Of a DNA stretch of 64,000 nt, positions 27,315 to 36,966 are shown one piece after another; within the stretch, counting starts at the first letter, position 1, and every line of letters starts with the position of its first letter. The DNA is from Tardiphaga sp. P9-11. GTDB lineage: Bacteria; Pseudomonadota; Alphaproteobacteria; Rhizobiales; Xanthobacteraceae. The position numbers and the translations under genes were made by a program. The stretch is taken from assembly GCF_008329525.1 (NCBI RefSeq), contig NZ_NPKQ01000002.1:1054001-1118000 (forward strand). Direction: 5' to 3'. The notes below the pieces were generated by a model that was not told the origin of the DNA, made no database searches, and worked only from the letters and a program-made list of their open reading frames with translations.

Positions 27315-29642
27315 TCAGCCATGCGTTGCGCTTGCGCTCCTGATCGCTTCCCACACCTTGATGGGTGATAGCGGCGTGTTGAGCTGCTTGATCCCGAGTG
27401 GTTCGAGCGCATCGAGAACGCCATTGACGATGCAGGGCGGACCACCGATCGCACCGGACTCACCGCAGCCTTTCGATCCCAATGGATTGGTGACGCAAGG
27501 TGCGGAACCGTCCAGTGTCACTGACAGCAGCGGCAAGTCACCCGCGCGCGGAATGCAATAATCCTGATAGCTGGCGGTGATGAGCTGGCCGTCCTCGTCG
27601 TAATGAACGTTCTCGAACAGCGCCTGACCGATACCTTGCGCCACGCCACCGTGGATCTGGCCGGTCACCAGCATCGGATTCACCGCCACGCCGACATCGT
27701 CGACCGTGGTGTAGCGAACCACATTGGTGATGCCGGTCTCGGGATCGATCTCGACCTCGCAGATATGCGTGCCATTCGGCCAGGTCGGGCCATCCGCCAC
27801 GCCGGTCGACTCGACGCTGAACTGCTCGCCGTCTTCGGCTTTGGCGATCTCGAACAGGCCAACGCGCTTGTCGGTGCCGACCACCGTGAGGAAGCCCGCG
27901 GAGTACTCGATATCCTCGACCGAGGCTTCGAGCATGTTGGCCGCTTTCTCGCGCGCCTTGGCGATCATGTCGGCGGCTGACACCACCGCAGCAGTGCCGC
28001 CAACGAATAGCGACCGCGAACCGACACTGCCCATGCCGACGATCACATCGGTATCGCCCTGGATCACATCGATCTTGTCGATGCCAATGCCAAGGGCTTC
28101 AGAGACGAGCTGCGAATAGGCGGTCTGCAGGCCCTGCCCCATCGCCTGTGTTCCGGAATGCAGGATGACGCGGCCGTTGGCCGTCGCGCGCAGACTGACC
28201 TTCTCGGTAGTGCCCGGACCACCCGTCCATTCAATGTAGCTGGTCAACCCGCGGCCGTAGAGAAGGCCCTTCTTCTTCGCCGCTTTCTTGCGCGCGGCGA
28301 AGCCGTCCCAGTCCGACAATTCGGTGGCGCGATCGAGCATGTGCGCGAAAGCGCCGCTGTCATAGGTCTGACCAACGGCGTTCTTGTAAGGAAACTGCGT
28401 CGGCTTGATGTAGTTCACCTTGCGGATGGCGCGTGGATCCATGCCGATCTGGCGGGCCGCAGCATCCATCAGACGCTCGATGATAAAGACAGCTTCCGGT
28501 CGCCCGGCGCCGCGATAGGCGCCCACCGGCGCTGTGTTCGTGATCACCGCCTTGATGTCGTAATGCACAAGTTGCAGATCATAGACGCCTGTCTGTACGA
28601 ATGGACCGAGCACCAGCGGAATGATGATCGCAGTGCCAGACATGTAGGCGCCGGTGCCGCCGATCGATCGCACCCGATAGGCCTGAATGCGCCCCTTGGC
28701 ATCGAGCGCAATTTCCGCCGTCGATGTCAGGTCGCGGCCATGGGTGCCGCCGACAAAGTCGTCGGTGCGGTCGCCGCGCCAGCGGATGGTACGGCCGAAC
28801 TTCACGGCCGCGTAAGCAACAATGCCGTCTTCCGGATACAGGCTCGTCTTCTGGCCGAACCCGCCGCCGATGTCGCCGACGACCACGCGGATACTGTCCT
28901 TCGGACGCTTCAGAATCGAGTCAGCCAGGATATCGCGGGTCGATGCCGGGGTCTGCGACTGCACGTACAGAGTCAGCTTACCGGACTTCTTGTCGACTTC
29001 AGCGATGGTCGAGCGCGGCTCCATGGCCGATGGCACGAGGCGCTGGCTCACGATGTCCAGCGACACCGTATGCTTGGCAGCGGCAAAAGCAGCTTCCACT
29101 TTGGCAGGATCGCCATAGCTGGTGGCTGCGACGATATTGTCGGGTGCATCCGGCCAAACCACCGCCGCACCGGGCTTCGTCGCCTCGACGGGATCAACCA
29201 CCGCAGGCAGGACGTCATAGCTGATGTCGATCGCCTCGGCCGCGAGCTGGGCAGCAGCGCGCGACGTGGCGACGATCGCTGCCACCGCTTCGCCGGCGAA
29301 CCGCACGACCTCATGCGCGAGCAGCCGGCGCGGCGGAAAGGTCGCCGCGGAGCCATCAGGACGCTTGAAGATCGGCAGCGTCGGCAGCGTGCCGACATCG
29401 TCGGTCACGAGGTCCGCGCCTGTGTAGATCGCCTCGACACCGGGCATCGCCTTGGCGGCGGTGACGTCGATGGCGGAGATCTTCGCATGGGCATGCGGCG
29501 AGCGCAGCAGATGCAGCCAGAGCGCGCCGTCTTCCGGCTTGTCGTCGATGAATTTGCCCTGCCCGGTGAGAAGTCTTTGATCTTCGAGACGCTTGGGAGA
29601 AAGACCCGCGCCGAAGCGCATATTGCCGGGCAGAATGTTCAT
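27315..29642 (-). CDS. CoxL-like molybdenum hydroxylase large subunit (form II)
   Basis: Molybdopterin-binding subunit of 775 residues in the xanthine oxidase / CO dehydrogenase family. The active-site loop is AYRGAGR (375-381), the form II CoxL signature, not the AYxCSFR of true CO dehydrogenase. The C-terminal GCGESGAIGG supplies the catalytic Glu. Form II enzymes oxidise aldehydes or heterocycles. The [2Fe-2S] and FAD subunits normally encoded beside it are absent on both sides, so partners must be encoded elsewhere. It is a full-length gene without breaks. Confidence 0.9.
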   Translation of the reverse strand: MNILPGNMRFGAGLSPKRLEDQRLLTGQGKFIDDKPEDGALWLHLLRSPHAHAKISAIDVTAAKAMPGVEAIYTGADLVTDDVGTLPTLPIFKRPDGSAATFPPRRLLAHEVVRFAGEAVAAIVATSRAAAQLAAEAIDISYDVLPAVVDPVEATKPGAAVVWPDAPDNIVAATSYGDPAKVEAAFAAAKHTVSLDIVSQRLVPSAMEPRSTIAEVDKKSGKLTLYVQSQTPASTRDILADSILKRPKDSIRVVVGDIGGGFGQKTSLYPEDGIVAYAAVKFGRTIRWRGDRTDDFVGGTHGRDLTSTAEIALDAKGRIQAYRVRSIGGTGAYMSGTAIIIPLVLGPFVQTGVYDLQLVHYDIKAVITNTAPVGAYRGAGRPEAVFIIERLMDAAARQIGMDPRAIRKVNYIKPTQFPYKNAVGQTYDSGAFAHMLDRATELSDWDGFAARKKAAKKKGLLYGRGLTSYIEWTGGPGTTEKVSLRATANGRVILHSGTQAMGQGLQTAYSQLVSEALGIGIDKIDVIQGDTDVIVGMGSVGSRSLFVGGTAAVVSAADMIAKAREKAANMLEASVEDIEYSAGFLTVVGTDKRVGLFEIAKAEDGEQFSVESTGVADGPTWPNGTHICEVEIDPETGITNVVRYTTVDDVGVAVNPMLVTGQIHGGVAQGIGQALFENVHYDEDGQLITASYQDYCIPRAGDLPLLSVTLDGSAPCVTNPLGSKGCGESGAIGGPPCIVNGVLDALEPLGIKQLNTPLSPIKVWEAIRSASATHG

Positions 29643-29785
29643 CAGACGTCCTTCAGGTGCAAACTGGCTGGAGCCGTTCTAGCCCAGAAATACCGCGTGA
29701 GCCAACAGGCCAGCCGCACAAGGTTGAGCGACGGAATGGGCATACCGGGACTGCCTTTTTGCACGTCCTGTTGCCGACAGATCGA

Positions 29786-30661
29786 TCAGCCGACATCCCG
29801 CAAGACGGCCTCGATCACCTTGCGCTCGTCCTCGGTCAGAGCCGGCTGCGGGGCCACAGGATCGCCGACCTCATAGCCCTGGATCGCGAGGCCGGTTTTG
29901 ATGCAAGCCGCCAGATTATAGCGCGCAAAGGCCTCGTTGAGCCGCCACAGCCGCCGCTGCAAGACCATGGCTTCGTCCCAGCGACGCGCCTTGCATAGAT
30001 TGTAGAGTTCGACGCTCTGCTTCGGCACGACGCAGGCCGGGCCCGCCATCCAACCGACGCCACCGATCAGCATGACGGCTGACGGAATATGCGCCGAGGC
30101 GGCAAACACTTTCAGTTTGTCGCCGCAGCGGTTGATGATCGACAACAGCCGGCCGGTATTGGTGGAGGCATCCTTGATATACTGGATGCGCGGATGTTCG
30201 GCGAGCCGCGCCACAACGTCGAGCGTCAGATCCGAACGTTGGAATTGCGGATTGGTGTAGATCACCACGGGAATATCGACGGCATCGGCGATGGCGCGGA
30301 AGTAAGATTCGATCTGCGCATCCTTGAGCGGGAAATACGCTTCGAGGATCGCCAGAATGCCGTTGGCACCGAGCTTTTGATACGACTTCGCCTGCGCCAC
30401 CGCATCCGCCGTCGACGTCGAGGCAACGCCCGCCACCACCGGCACGCGTCCGCTTGCAGCATCGATCGTGGCCTGCACCACCGTCCTGCGCTGCTCGCGG
30501 TTGAGATAGGCGAATTCGCCGGTCGAGCCGAGCGGCGTCAGGCCATGCACACCTGAAGTGATGAGATCGCCGCACAGGCGGCCCAGCACATCGGTGCGGA
30601 TACGCCCCTCGGCGTCAGCCGGCGAAACCAGATAGGGAAAGACGCCGTGGAAATCTGCCAT
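29786..30661 (-). CDS. DapA/NanA-family class I aldolase or dehydratase
   Basis: (beta/alpha)8 enzyme of 291 residues. It has the GSTGEF motif (45-50), Tyr135 (VVIYTNP) and Schiff-base Lys163 (YIKDAS). The family includes dihydrodipicolinate synthase, N-acetylneuraminate lyase and sugar-acid dehydratases. Its location 4 bases after the allantoate-type amidohydrolase gene, far from lysine genes, argues for a catabolic lyase acting on a pyruvate- or oxo-acid-derived product. The substrate is not identifiable from sequence. Confidence 0.85.
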   Translation of the reverse strand: MADFHGVFPYLVSPADAEGRIRTDVLGRLCGDLITSGVHGLTPLGSTGEFAYLNREQRRTVVQATIDAASGRVPVVAGVASTSTADAVAQAKSYQKLGANGILAILEAYFPLKDAQIESYFRAIADAVDIPVVIYTNPQFQRSDLTLDVVARLAEHPRIQYIKDASTNTGRLLSIINRCGDKLKVFAASAHIPSAVMLIGGVGWMAGPACVVPKQSVELYNLCKARRWDEAMVLQRRLWRLNEAFARYNLAACIKTGLAIQGYEVGDPVAPQPALTEDERKVIEAVLRDVG

Positions 30662-30665
30662 CGCT

Positions 30666-31934
30666 TTAGGCCTTCAGCTTGAAATTCTCGATCACGCGCA
30701 GCAGCACGCGCGCACCGACTTCGACATCGGCATCATCGACATGCTCAGCAGGATTGTGGCTGATGCCGCCGCGACACCGCACGAACAGCATCGCCACATC
30801 GGCAATGTCGGTCATCGCCATGCCGTCATGGCCGGCCCCGCTCGGCAGCTCGAACGCGCGATAGCCCTCGGCAGTAATTGCATCGGCGATCTGCTTCTGC
30901 AGCCAGGGTGCGCAGGGCACCGTACGGTTCTCATGGGTGATGTTGATCTGCAGATCGAGCTTGCGTTGTTTGGCGATGGACTCGATCTCGCGCACCATGT
31001 CCGTGATCGCGAGCTTGCGATAGGAATCCTTCGGCGATCGGATGTCCATGGTGAATGATACCAGCCCCGGAATGACATTGGTCGCACCCGGCATCGCATT
31101 GATATAACCGACGGTGCCGACAAGACCGCCGCGATCCGACTGGCAGAACTCCTCGATCGCAACGATGCATTCGGCAGCGCCCACCAGCGCATCGCGCCGC
31201 ATCGCCATGGGTACGGTGCCCGCATGACCGGCCATGCCATGCAACTCAACGGCAAGCCGCGTAGCACCCGAAATGGCCGTCACGACACCAACCGGTAACT
31301 TCTGCGCTTCGAGTACCGGTCCCTGCTCGATATGCAATTCGAGATAGGCCAGCACTTCGCCAGGTGCGCGCGCTGCGGCGCCGATGTGATCGGGATCGAG
31401 GCCGAAGGTGATCATCGCCTCGCGCATCGAGATGCCCGCTTTGTCGCGGCCGCCAAGCACACTCTCGACAAAAGTCCCGGCCACCGCGCGGCTGCCGAGC
31501 AGCGTCGAGGCGAAGCGCACGCCCTCCTCGTCGGCAAAGGCGGCGATCTCGATGGCGAAGGGCAAACGAAGGCCACGGCGATTGAGATCGCCGACGCAGG
31601 AAATTGCCGTGATGACCCCGAGCGGCCCGTCCCATCGGCCCGCATCGCGCACGGTGTCGTAATGGGAGCCGAGCATCAGGCACGGCAGGCCGGGCCGGTC
31701 GCCTTCATAGCGTCCGCAGACATTGCCGATGGCATCGACACGCGCCCGCATACCGGCCGCCTGCATCCAGCCAATGATCAGTTCGGCGGCAGCACGATGT
31801 TCCGGTGTAAGGAATATTCGCGTGATGTTGTCCGGTGCTTCTGAAATAGCAGCCAGCGCATTGATGCGTTCGACAATCTCGCCGCCGAGCGATTGGCCGG
31901 AAGCTCCGGCGACTTTCTCTTCCATCGCAATCAT
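30666..31934 (-). CDS. Zn-dependent M20-family amidohydrolase (allantoate amidohydrolase / N-carbamoyl amino acid hydrolase)
   Basis: Binuclear metal hydrolase of 422 residues. Metal ligands are visible as GSHYDTV (His91, Asp93), Asp102 in RWDGPLG, and the EEG pair in FADEEGVRF. The family splits ureido or carbamoyl groups, releasing ammonia. Allantoate amidohydrolase (AllC) is favoured because uricase, allantoinase and OHCU decarboxylase genes lie in the same window. N-carbamoyl-beta-alanine or hydantoin-derived substrates remain possible. It precedes the DapA-family gene by 4 bases in the same operon. Confidence 0.82.
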   Translation of the reverse strand: MIAMEEKVAGASGQSLGGEIVERINALAAISEAPDNITRIFLTPEHRAAAELIIGWMQAAGMRARVDAIGNVCGRYEGDRPGLPCLMLGSHYDTVRDAGRWDGPLGVITAISCVGDLNRRGLRLPFAIEIAAFADEEGVRFASTLLGSRAVAGTFVESVLGGRDKAGISMREAMITFGLDPDHIGAAARAPGEVLAYLELHIEQGPVLEAQKLPVGVVTAISGATRLAVELHGMAGHAGTVPMAMRRDALVGAAECIVAIEEFCQSDRGGLVGTVGYINAMPGATNVIPGLVSFTMDIRSPKDSYRKLAITDMVREIESIAKQRKLDLQINITHENRTVPCAPWLQKQIADAITAEGYRAFELPSGAGHDGMAMTDIADVAMLFVRCRGGISHNPAEHVDDADVEVGARVLLRVIENFKLKA

Positions 31935-32078
31935 GCTTCTTTGTTCAGACCACAGGCCGGGCTGGGACTTGAATGATCCAGCTCGTAAATACTAATGCGG
32001 CCGGCAGGCCAAAGCGAATCCGCGTTTGACCTCGCGGGAAACTAGCAGATTTCGACGCACCGACGACAGGAGCCCCTG

Positions 32079-32579
32079 ATGCCAAAGCAAGACTCGCCGA
32101 GCAGGGATGAGGCTTTTCTCAGGCTTTCTTTCGACGCTGCGCGCAAAGCCATGGAGCGCGGCAACCATCCGTTCGGCGCGATCCTGGTCGATGCGCACGG
32201 CAAGGTCCTGATGGAAGCCGGTAACGCCTTCATGCCCTCCCATGACGGCACCGCCCATGCAGAACGGCTGCTCTGCAGCGAAGCCTCGATTGCCTATGAC
32301 GAGACCGAGTTGAAGACCTTCACGCTGTATTCATCGGCAGAACCCTGCGCCATGTGCGCCGGAGCGATCTATTGGGTCGGCCTTGGACGGCTCGTTTATG
32401 GGCTCGGCGAAGGAAGGCTCAAGGCGATCACCGGCGACCATCCGGAAAATCCCACGCTGGATTTGCCGTGCCGCACCGTGTTTGCAGCAGGACAGAAGAG
32501 CATCGAGGTCGTCGGACCACTGCTGGAAGACGAGGCAGCCGCGCAACACGAAAATTTCTGGGCGCAGCCGCGCGAGTAG
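32079..32579 (+). CDS. nucleoside/guanine deaminase-like protein
   Basis: Zinc-dependent cytidine-deaminase-fold protein of 166 residues. The zinc and proton-shuttle motif HAE covers residues 60-62; PCAMCAGAIYW gives Cys90 and Cys93. The IYW following the cysteines resembles Bacillus-type guanine deaminase and distinguishes it from TadA. Guanine deamination to xanthine would feed the xanthine dehydrogenase encoded 8 kb away. A tRNA or other nucleoside deaminase role cannot be excluded. Confidence 0.8.
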   Translation: MPKQDSPSRDEAFLRLSFDAARKAMERGNHPFGAILVDAHGKVLMEAGNAFMPSHDGTAHAERLLCSEASIAYDETELKTFTLYSSAEPCAMCAGAIYWVGLGRLVYGLGEGRLKAITGDHPENPTLDLPCRTVFAAGQKSIEVVGPLLEDEAAAQHENFWAQPRE

Positions 32580-32606
32580 CACGCTCGGAAGGTCCTGCGA
32601 AAAGCT

Positions 32607-32637
32607 GATGGCGCCGCGAAGGCATCGCGACGCCATC
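32607..32637. terminator. hairpin between convergent genes, candidate terminator
   Basis: Arms GATGGCG (32607-32613) and CGCCATC (32631-32637) enclose a GC-rich loop with further pairing. It lies in the 104-base gap between the deaminase and the convergent porin gene. No T-run follows on either strand, so a rho-independent function is doubtful. Confidence 0.35.
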
Positions 32638-32683
32638 TGCATGAAGACTTGCTTTGGACGACTTGTCCGGAAGTCAGCTCACA

Positions 32684-33730
32684 TCAGAACTTGACGGTGA
32701 TGCCTGAATACAGCGAGTCTTCGCGGCAGGAGCCCGGCGCGAAGGTGGTGCAAGGCAGGCTGGCATTCTCGTCGAGGCCGAACTTGTTCCGCCAGAGCCG
32801 ATAAGCCACCCACACATCGACATTGTGGGTGTATTTCGGTCCCCAGATCGCCTTGCTGGCGTCGAAGGTCAGACGGATCGGCTCGGCATTGATTTCCATC
32901 TTTGTCTGGGTGCCGATGATCTGGCCGTTCTCCGAACCCTTCGCCCCGTAGAAGCCCGCGCGGCCGCTGATCGCGAAATAGTCCATGCTTGGCGGCAGGA
33001 AGCCGAGGTCCATGTAGTAGTTGATTTCGACGGCCCAGGTCGGATTGAACTGGCGATTGCCGTCGATGTTGCAGGACACGCCGGGAATCTGGCCAGGAGC
33101 GCCGGCATAACCGCACTGCGTGAACGTGCTGCGATTGGCGAATTCGTAGTAGAGCAGCGGATTGACGTTGATGAAGCCCTTGTAGGGCAGGTCGAAGGCA
33201 AACTGCAGACCGGTAACGACGTCGCGCTTGGATGCGGAGAAGAACCGGTTTTCAGTGCTGCCATCCGCGCCGATGACGAACGACACGTTGCGCAACGGGC
33301 CCATCGAGAAGGCCTTGGTGTTGAAGACCTCGTTGAAGCCGATCGTGCTACGGATGAGGCCGTAGATTTCGGTCGCACCTTCGCAACCGGTTATCGGACG
33401 CAGCGGATCGGCGCACGGATTAGCCGGGCTGTCCTTGCCCGCCTTTTCAAGGCCGATGTTGAAGAAGTTGGTGCCGTAGGTCCACACGTCGAAATGGGTG
33501 AAGGCGAAGACCTGCTTGGTGGTCTTGGCAGTGACGCCGGGATCGACCGCCCCCCACTGATAGGCATAGGTGAAGCGGTTATCGATCAGCAGGAAGAACG
33601 GCAGATCCGGGATCGGCTTTGCCTTGACCGGCATAGATGCCATGTCGGCGGCGCCTGCCGAACCTGTCGGCGCCATGGCTGTTAGCGACAGCAACGTCGC
33701 GGCTGCGATTGCTCGGAAACGATTGGCCAT
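32684..33730 (-). CDS. outer-membrane beta-barrel protein, Tsx-like nucleoside channel
   Basis: Protein of 348 residues with a signal peptide (MANRFRAIAAATLLSLTAMA, cleavage near GAA). Alternating hydrophobic and polar strands and a C-terminal Phe are typical of outer-membrane barrels. Segments such as FTHFDVWTYGTNFFNIGL are reminiscent of the Tsx/OmpK nucleoside channel family. I chose the ATG at 33730, with a GGTGGGGG stretch upstream. It is placed beside a BMP-type nucleoside ABC operon and purine deaminases, which supports a nucleoside channel. The family assignment is from memory of strand patterns and is not certain. Confidence 0.72.
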   Translation of the reverse strand: MANRFRAIAAATLLSLTAMAPTGSAGAADMASMPVKAKPIPDLPFFLLIDNRFTYAYQWGAVDPGVTAKTTKQVFAFTHFDVWTYGTNFFNIGLEKAGKDSPANPCADPLRPITGCEGATEIYGLIRSTIGFNEVFNTKAFSMGPLRNVSFVIGADGSTENRFFSASKRDVVTGLQFAFDLPYKGFINVNPLLYYEFANRSTFTQCGYAGAPGQIPGVSCNIDGNRQFNPTWAVEINYYMDLGFLPPSMDYFAISGRAGFYGAKGSENGQIIGTQTKMEINAEPIRLTFDASKAIWGPKYTHNVDVWVAYRLWRNKFGLDENASLPCTTFAPGSCREDSLYSGITVKF

Positions 33731-33766
33731 TGGAATTACCCCCACCTGTTGACAATGATTGCGTGC

Positions 33767-33780
33767 CTCTCGCGCGAGAG
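33767..33780. promoter_or_regulatory. perfect 14-bp palindrome upstream of the porin gene
   Basis: CTCTCGCGCGAGAG is perfectly palindromic and lies 37 bases upstream of the porin ATG. It sits where a promoter or operator would be expected. Confidence 0.4.
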
Positions 33781-34322
33781 TTGTTGCAATCAGTCCGGGT
33801 GAGAAGCCTCAACTTTTTCCAATAGTTGCCGCGGATTTCATCATGGATGCCCAATGAAATCAGTATTTTATACTTGAAGCATCGTGTTTTCGGAGCGGTG
33901 AAACGACGCCATGGCGGCTCATGCGAGACACGCGCTTAGCGGCTGTAAAGATTGGCATTTCGCGACGTTCTGTCGCAGGTTTTCGACCGAAGCTCCGACG
34001 GTGAAATCACACCGTGTTTCTGTGTTTGCACCGCAAGAAAATCACTGCCCAACTTCTCAACACACGAGAAAATCCAGGTCTCGAATTCGTCGCACGTGTA
34101 CCAGAACTGCAACACTTCAGGACAAGTATACAATGCGAAAGTCGAATAAACTTCATTCAATCAATAAAAAACCGAACCCAACGCGATTGCGTCGGCAAGA
34201 ATCGCCCAAGAAAGCGATCCAGTCCAAAAATAAGGCAGACGCTGGCGCTTATTCGAGATTTACGCTGCATTCCAATCCGGCACACACTTGCCGCAAACCT
34301 CCTTTTCACGCGTGAGTAGCGA
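33781..34322. other. AT-richer intergenic region between porin and BMP transporter
   Basis: Roughly 540 bases without a convincing gene. Base composition is lower in GC than the flanks, with A-rich stretches near 34130-34190. Short frames on both strands lack ribosome sites and family resemblance. It should contain the promoter of the nucleoside transporter. I see no canonical sigma54 site; the nearest, around 34279-34291, has a spacer one base short. Confidence 0.45.
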
Positions 34323-35891
34323 ATGTTGGATTCGGGATCGGGACACGCGCGTTCGGGGGCAGCCCTTCTGCAGACCATCGGTCTGACCAAGCGCTATGGC
34401 AGCTTCCTTGCCAATGACGCCATAGACATTGCCATCCGCCCGCAGGAAATCCACGCGCTGCTTGGCGAAAACGGCGCCGGCAAATCCACGCTCGTCAAAA
34501 CGATCTACGGCCTAATCCAGCCGAGCGAAGGCGACATGCTTTGGCAGGGCGAGAAGATGGTGCTCGCCGGCCCTCATGATGCGCGCGCGCGCGGCATCGG
34601 CATGGTGTTCCAGCATTTTTCGCTGTTCGACAATCTGACCGTCGCCGAGAACGTTGCCCTTGGTCTCGACGGCAAGGAATCCTTCAAGGCGATGTCGGCG
34701 CGGCTCGAGCAGGTGTCGCAGCAATATGGGCTGCCGCTCGATCCCAAGCGCGAGGTCTGGCAGCTCTCCGTCGGCGAGCGCCAGCGCATCGAGATCGTGC
34801 GCGTGCTCATGCAGAATCCGAAATTCCTGATCCTCGACGAGCCAACGGCCGTGCTGACGCCGCAGGAAGCCGATCAGCTCTTCGTCGTGCTGGAACGCCT
34901 GAAGTCGGAAGGCCGTGCGATCCTTTACATCAGCCACAAGCTCGACGAGGTGAAGCGGCTCTGCGACACCGCCACCATCCTGCGCGGCGGCAAGAAGATC
35001 TCGACCTGTCTGCCGCGCGAAGAAACCGCAGCGTCGCTGGCCCGGATGATGGTCGGCACCGAGATCAAGCAGGTGAAAGCTGCCGCCCACCGGCAAACCA
35101 CGGTGCCGCGGCTCGTGGTCAACGATCTCAGCCTCGCGCCCGACGAACCACATGGCGTGCATCTCAAGAACATCTCGCTCGAACTCAAGGGCGGCGAAAT
35201 CCTCGGGATCGCAGGAGTCGCCGGCAACGGACAGGATGAATTCTTCGCGGCACTCTCTGGCGAGCGTCTCGCCAAGGATCCCGGCACCATTGTGATCGAT
35301 GGTCACGCCGCCGGGCATCTGTCGATTACCGCACGCCGCAAGCTTGGTGCGGCCTTCGTGCCCGAGGAACGGCTCGGCCACGGCACTGCGCCACGCATGA
35401 GATTGTCGGAAAACGCGCTGCTCACCGGCCACGCCGCGTCAGGCATGGTGCACAACGGTTTCATCAATACGGCGGCAACGCTCGCGACCGTCGATCGCGC
35501 CACAGAGAGTTTCGACGTCCGCAAGGCCAAGCGCGATCCGGAAGCCGCTAGTCTCTCCGGCGGCAATCTGCAGAAATTCATCGTCGGCCGCGAGATCCTG
35601 CGCAATCCCATCGTGCTCGTGGTCAGCCAGCCGACATGGGGCGTCGATGCCGGCGCTGCCGCTGTGATCCGTCAAGCGCTGCTTGATCTCGCCGCTGCGG
35701 GCGCTGCCATCCTCGTCACCAGTCAGGACCTTGACGAACTCGCTGAGATCGCCGACCGCATCGCTGTGATGTTCCACGGTCATTTGTCCGAGCCACTGAT
35801 GACAGCCGATGCCGACAGGGAAACGCTGGGCTTGCTGATGGGCGGCAGCGCACTCACGCCAAAGGACGTGCCCGATGCAGTTGGTGCTTGA
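34323..35891 (+). CDS. BMP-type nucleoside ABC transporter, double ATPase subunit
   Basis: ATP-binding protein of 522 residues with two ABC cassettes, like YufO/NupO or RbsA. The first Walker A is GENGAGKST (48-56) with signature LSVGERQR. The second cassette has the degenerate GVAGNGQDE P-loop and signature LSGGNLQK, as usual for this class. It powers uptake of nucleosides or purine-like compounds. The gene overlaps the first permease gene by 17 bases. The ribosome site before the ATG is weak. Confidence 0.92.
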   Translation: MLDSGSGHARSGAALLQTIGLTKRYGSFLANDAIDIAIRPQEIHALLGENGAGKSTLVKTIYGLIQPSEGDMLWQGEKMVLAGPHDARARGIGMVFQHFSLFDNLTVAENVALGLDGKESFKAMSARLEQVSQQYGLPLDPKREVWQLSVGERQRIEIVRVLMQNPKFLILDEPTAVLTPQEADQLFVVLERLKSEGRAILYISHKLDEVKRLCDTATILRGGKKISTCLPREETAASLARMMVGTEIKQVKAAAHRQTTVPRLVVNDLSLAPDEPHGVHLKNISLELKGGEILGIAGVAGNGQDEFFAALSGERLAKDPGTIVIDGHAAGHLSITARRKLGAAFVPEERLGHGTAPRMRLSENALLTGHAASGMVHNGFINTAATLATVDRATESFDVRKAKRDPEAASLSGGNLQKFIVGREILRNPIVLVVSQPTWGVDAGAAAVIRQALLDLAAAGAAILVTSQDLDELAEIADRIAVMFHGHLSEPLMTADADRETLGLLMGGSALTPKDVPDAVGA

Positions 35892-36966
35892 GAAGCGCGC
35901 GGAGCGATCGACCGTCATCGCGCTGGTATCGCCTGTTATCGCCATCGGGCTGACCATCGTGACCATGAGCATCCTGTTCGTGATCATCGGCAAGAATCCG
36001 ATCGCGGCGCTCAACGTCTATTTCATCACGCCGCTCACCGACGCCTATTCGCTGCAGGAGCTTGCGGTGAAAGCAGCACCGCTGGTGATGATCGCCATCG
36101 GCCTCTCGCTCTGTTATCTCGCCAATGTCTGGAATATCGGCGCCGAGGGACAATTCCTCGTCGGCGCCGTTGCCGGCAGCTGGCTCGCGGTGAAGACCCA
36201 CGGCACCGATGCCGGCGCCTGGGTGCTGCCAGCGATGATGCTGCTCGGTGCCATGGCGGGAGCGCTCTACGCCCTGATCCCGGCCTTCTGCAAGGTGCGG
36301 TTCGGCGCCAGCGAAATTCTGGTCAGCCTGATGCTGGTCTATGTGGCCGACCTGCTGCTCGACTATCTCGTCCGCGGCCCATGGCGCGATCCCGCCGGCT
36401 TCAACTTCCCCACCACCGCCGAATTCGATCCAGTCGCCACCGTGCCGTTGCTGTTCGAGGGCGGACGGCTGCATCTCGGCGCAGCCATCGCGCTGGTGAT
36501 CGTGATTGGCGCGGCCGTCCTGCTCGGCCGCACCATCAAGGGCTTTGAAATCCGCGTGGTCGGCGCTGCACCGCGCGCGGCGCGCTTCGGCGGCTTCTCG
36601 TCGAACCAGCTGGTGCTGCTGACTTTCGCGATCTCCGGCGCGCTGGCCGGCCTCGCGGGCATCATCGAGGTCGCCGGCCCCGTCGGTCATCTGCAGCCCG
36701 GCATCTCGCCCGGCTATGGCTTCACCGCGATCATCGTTGCATTTCTCGGACGGCTCAACCCGGTTGGAATACTAATTGCAGGGCTTTTCCTGGCGTTGAC
36801 ATTCATCGGCGGGGAGCAAGCGCAGATCGCCATGAAGATCCCACTCGATATCACCAAGGTGTTTCAGGGCATCCTGCTGTTCTATGTGCTCGCCTGCGAC
36901 AGCCTGATCCTGTACCGGATCAAACTTATCATGCCGCAGCGGAAGGTCGCCGATGGAGCTACTTGA
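35875..36966 (+). CDS. BMP-type nucleoside ABC permease 1
   Basis: Inner-membrane permease of 363 residues in the BPD_transp_2 (RbsC/YufP) family with about eight to ten hydrophobic segments. Landmarks are LCYLANVWNIGAEGQFLVGA near residue 80 and GFEIRVVGAAPRAARFGG near 222. It overlaps the upstream ATPase gene by 17 bases and the next permease gene by 14, so the operon is translationally coupled. It forms a heterodimeric channel with permease 2. Confidence 0.92.
   Translation: MQLVLEKRAERSTVIALVSPVIAIGLTIVTMSILFVIIGKNPIAALNVYFITPLTDAYSLQELAVKAAPLVMIAIGLSLCYLANVWNIGAEGQFLVGAVAGSWLAVKTHGTDAGAWVLPAMMLLGAMAGALYALIPAFCKVRFGASEILVSLMLVYVADLLLDYLVRGPWRDPAGFNFPTTAEFDPVATVPLLFEGGRLHLGAAIALVIVIGAAVLLGRTIKGFEIRVVGAAPRAARFGGFSSNQLVLLTFAISGALAGLAGIIEVAGPVGHLQPGISPGYGFTAIIVAFLGRLNPVGILIAGLFLALTFIGGEQAQIAMKIPLDITKVFQGILLFYVLACDSLILYRIKLIMPQRKVADGAT

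Noticed and set aside
28158-29876. 572-codon open frame antisense to the CoxL-like gene
   Set aside because: Shadow of the high-GC third codon positions of the true gene; no ribosome site or domain.
31996-32011. Possible sigma54 site before the allantoate-type hydrolase (TGGCCTG-CCGG-CCGCA, minus strand)
   Set aside because: Spacing is right but the -12 element is CCGCA and the -24 tail differs, so chance in GC-rich DNA is likely.
34279-34291. Possible sigma54 site before the BMP transporter (CGGCACA...TTGCC)
   Set aside because: The distance between the GG and GC pairs is one base short, which RpoN rarely tolerates.
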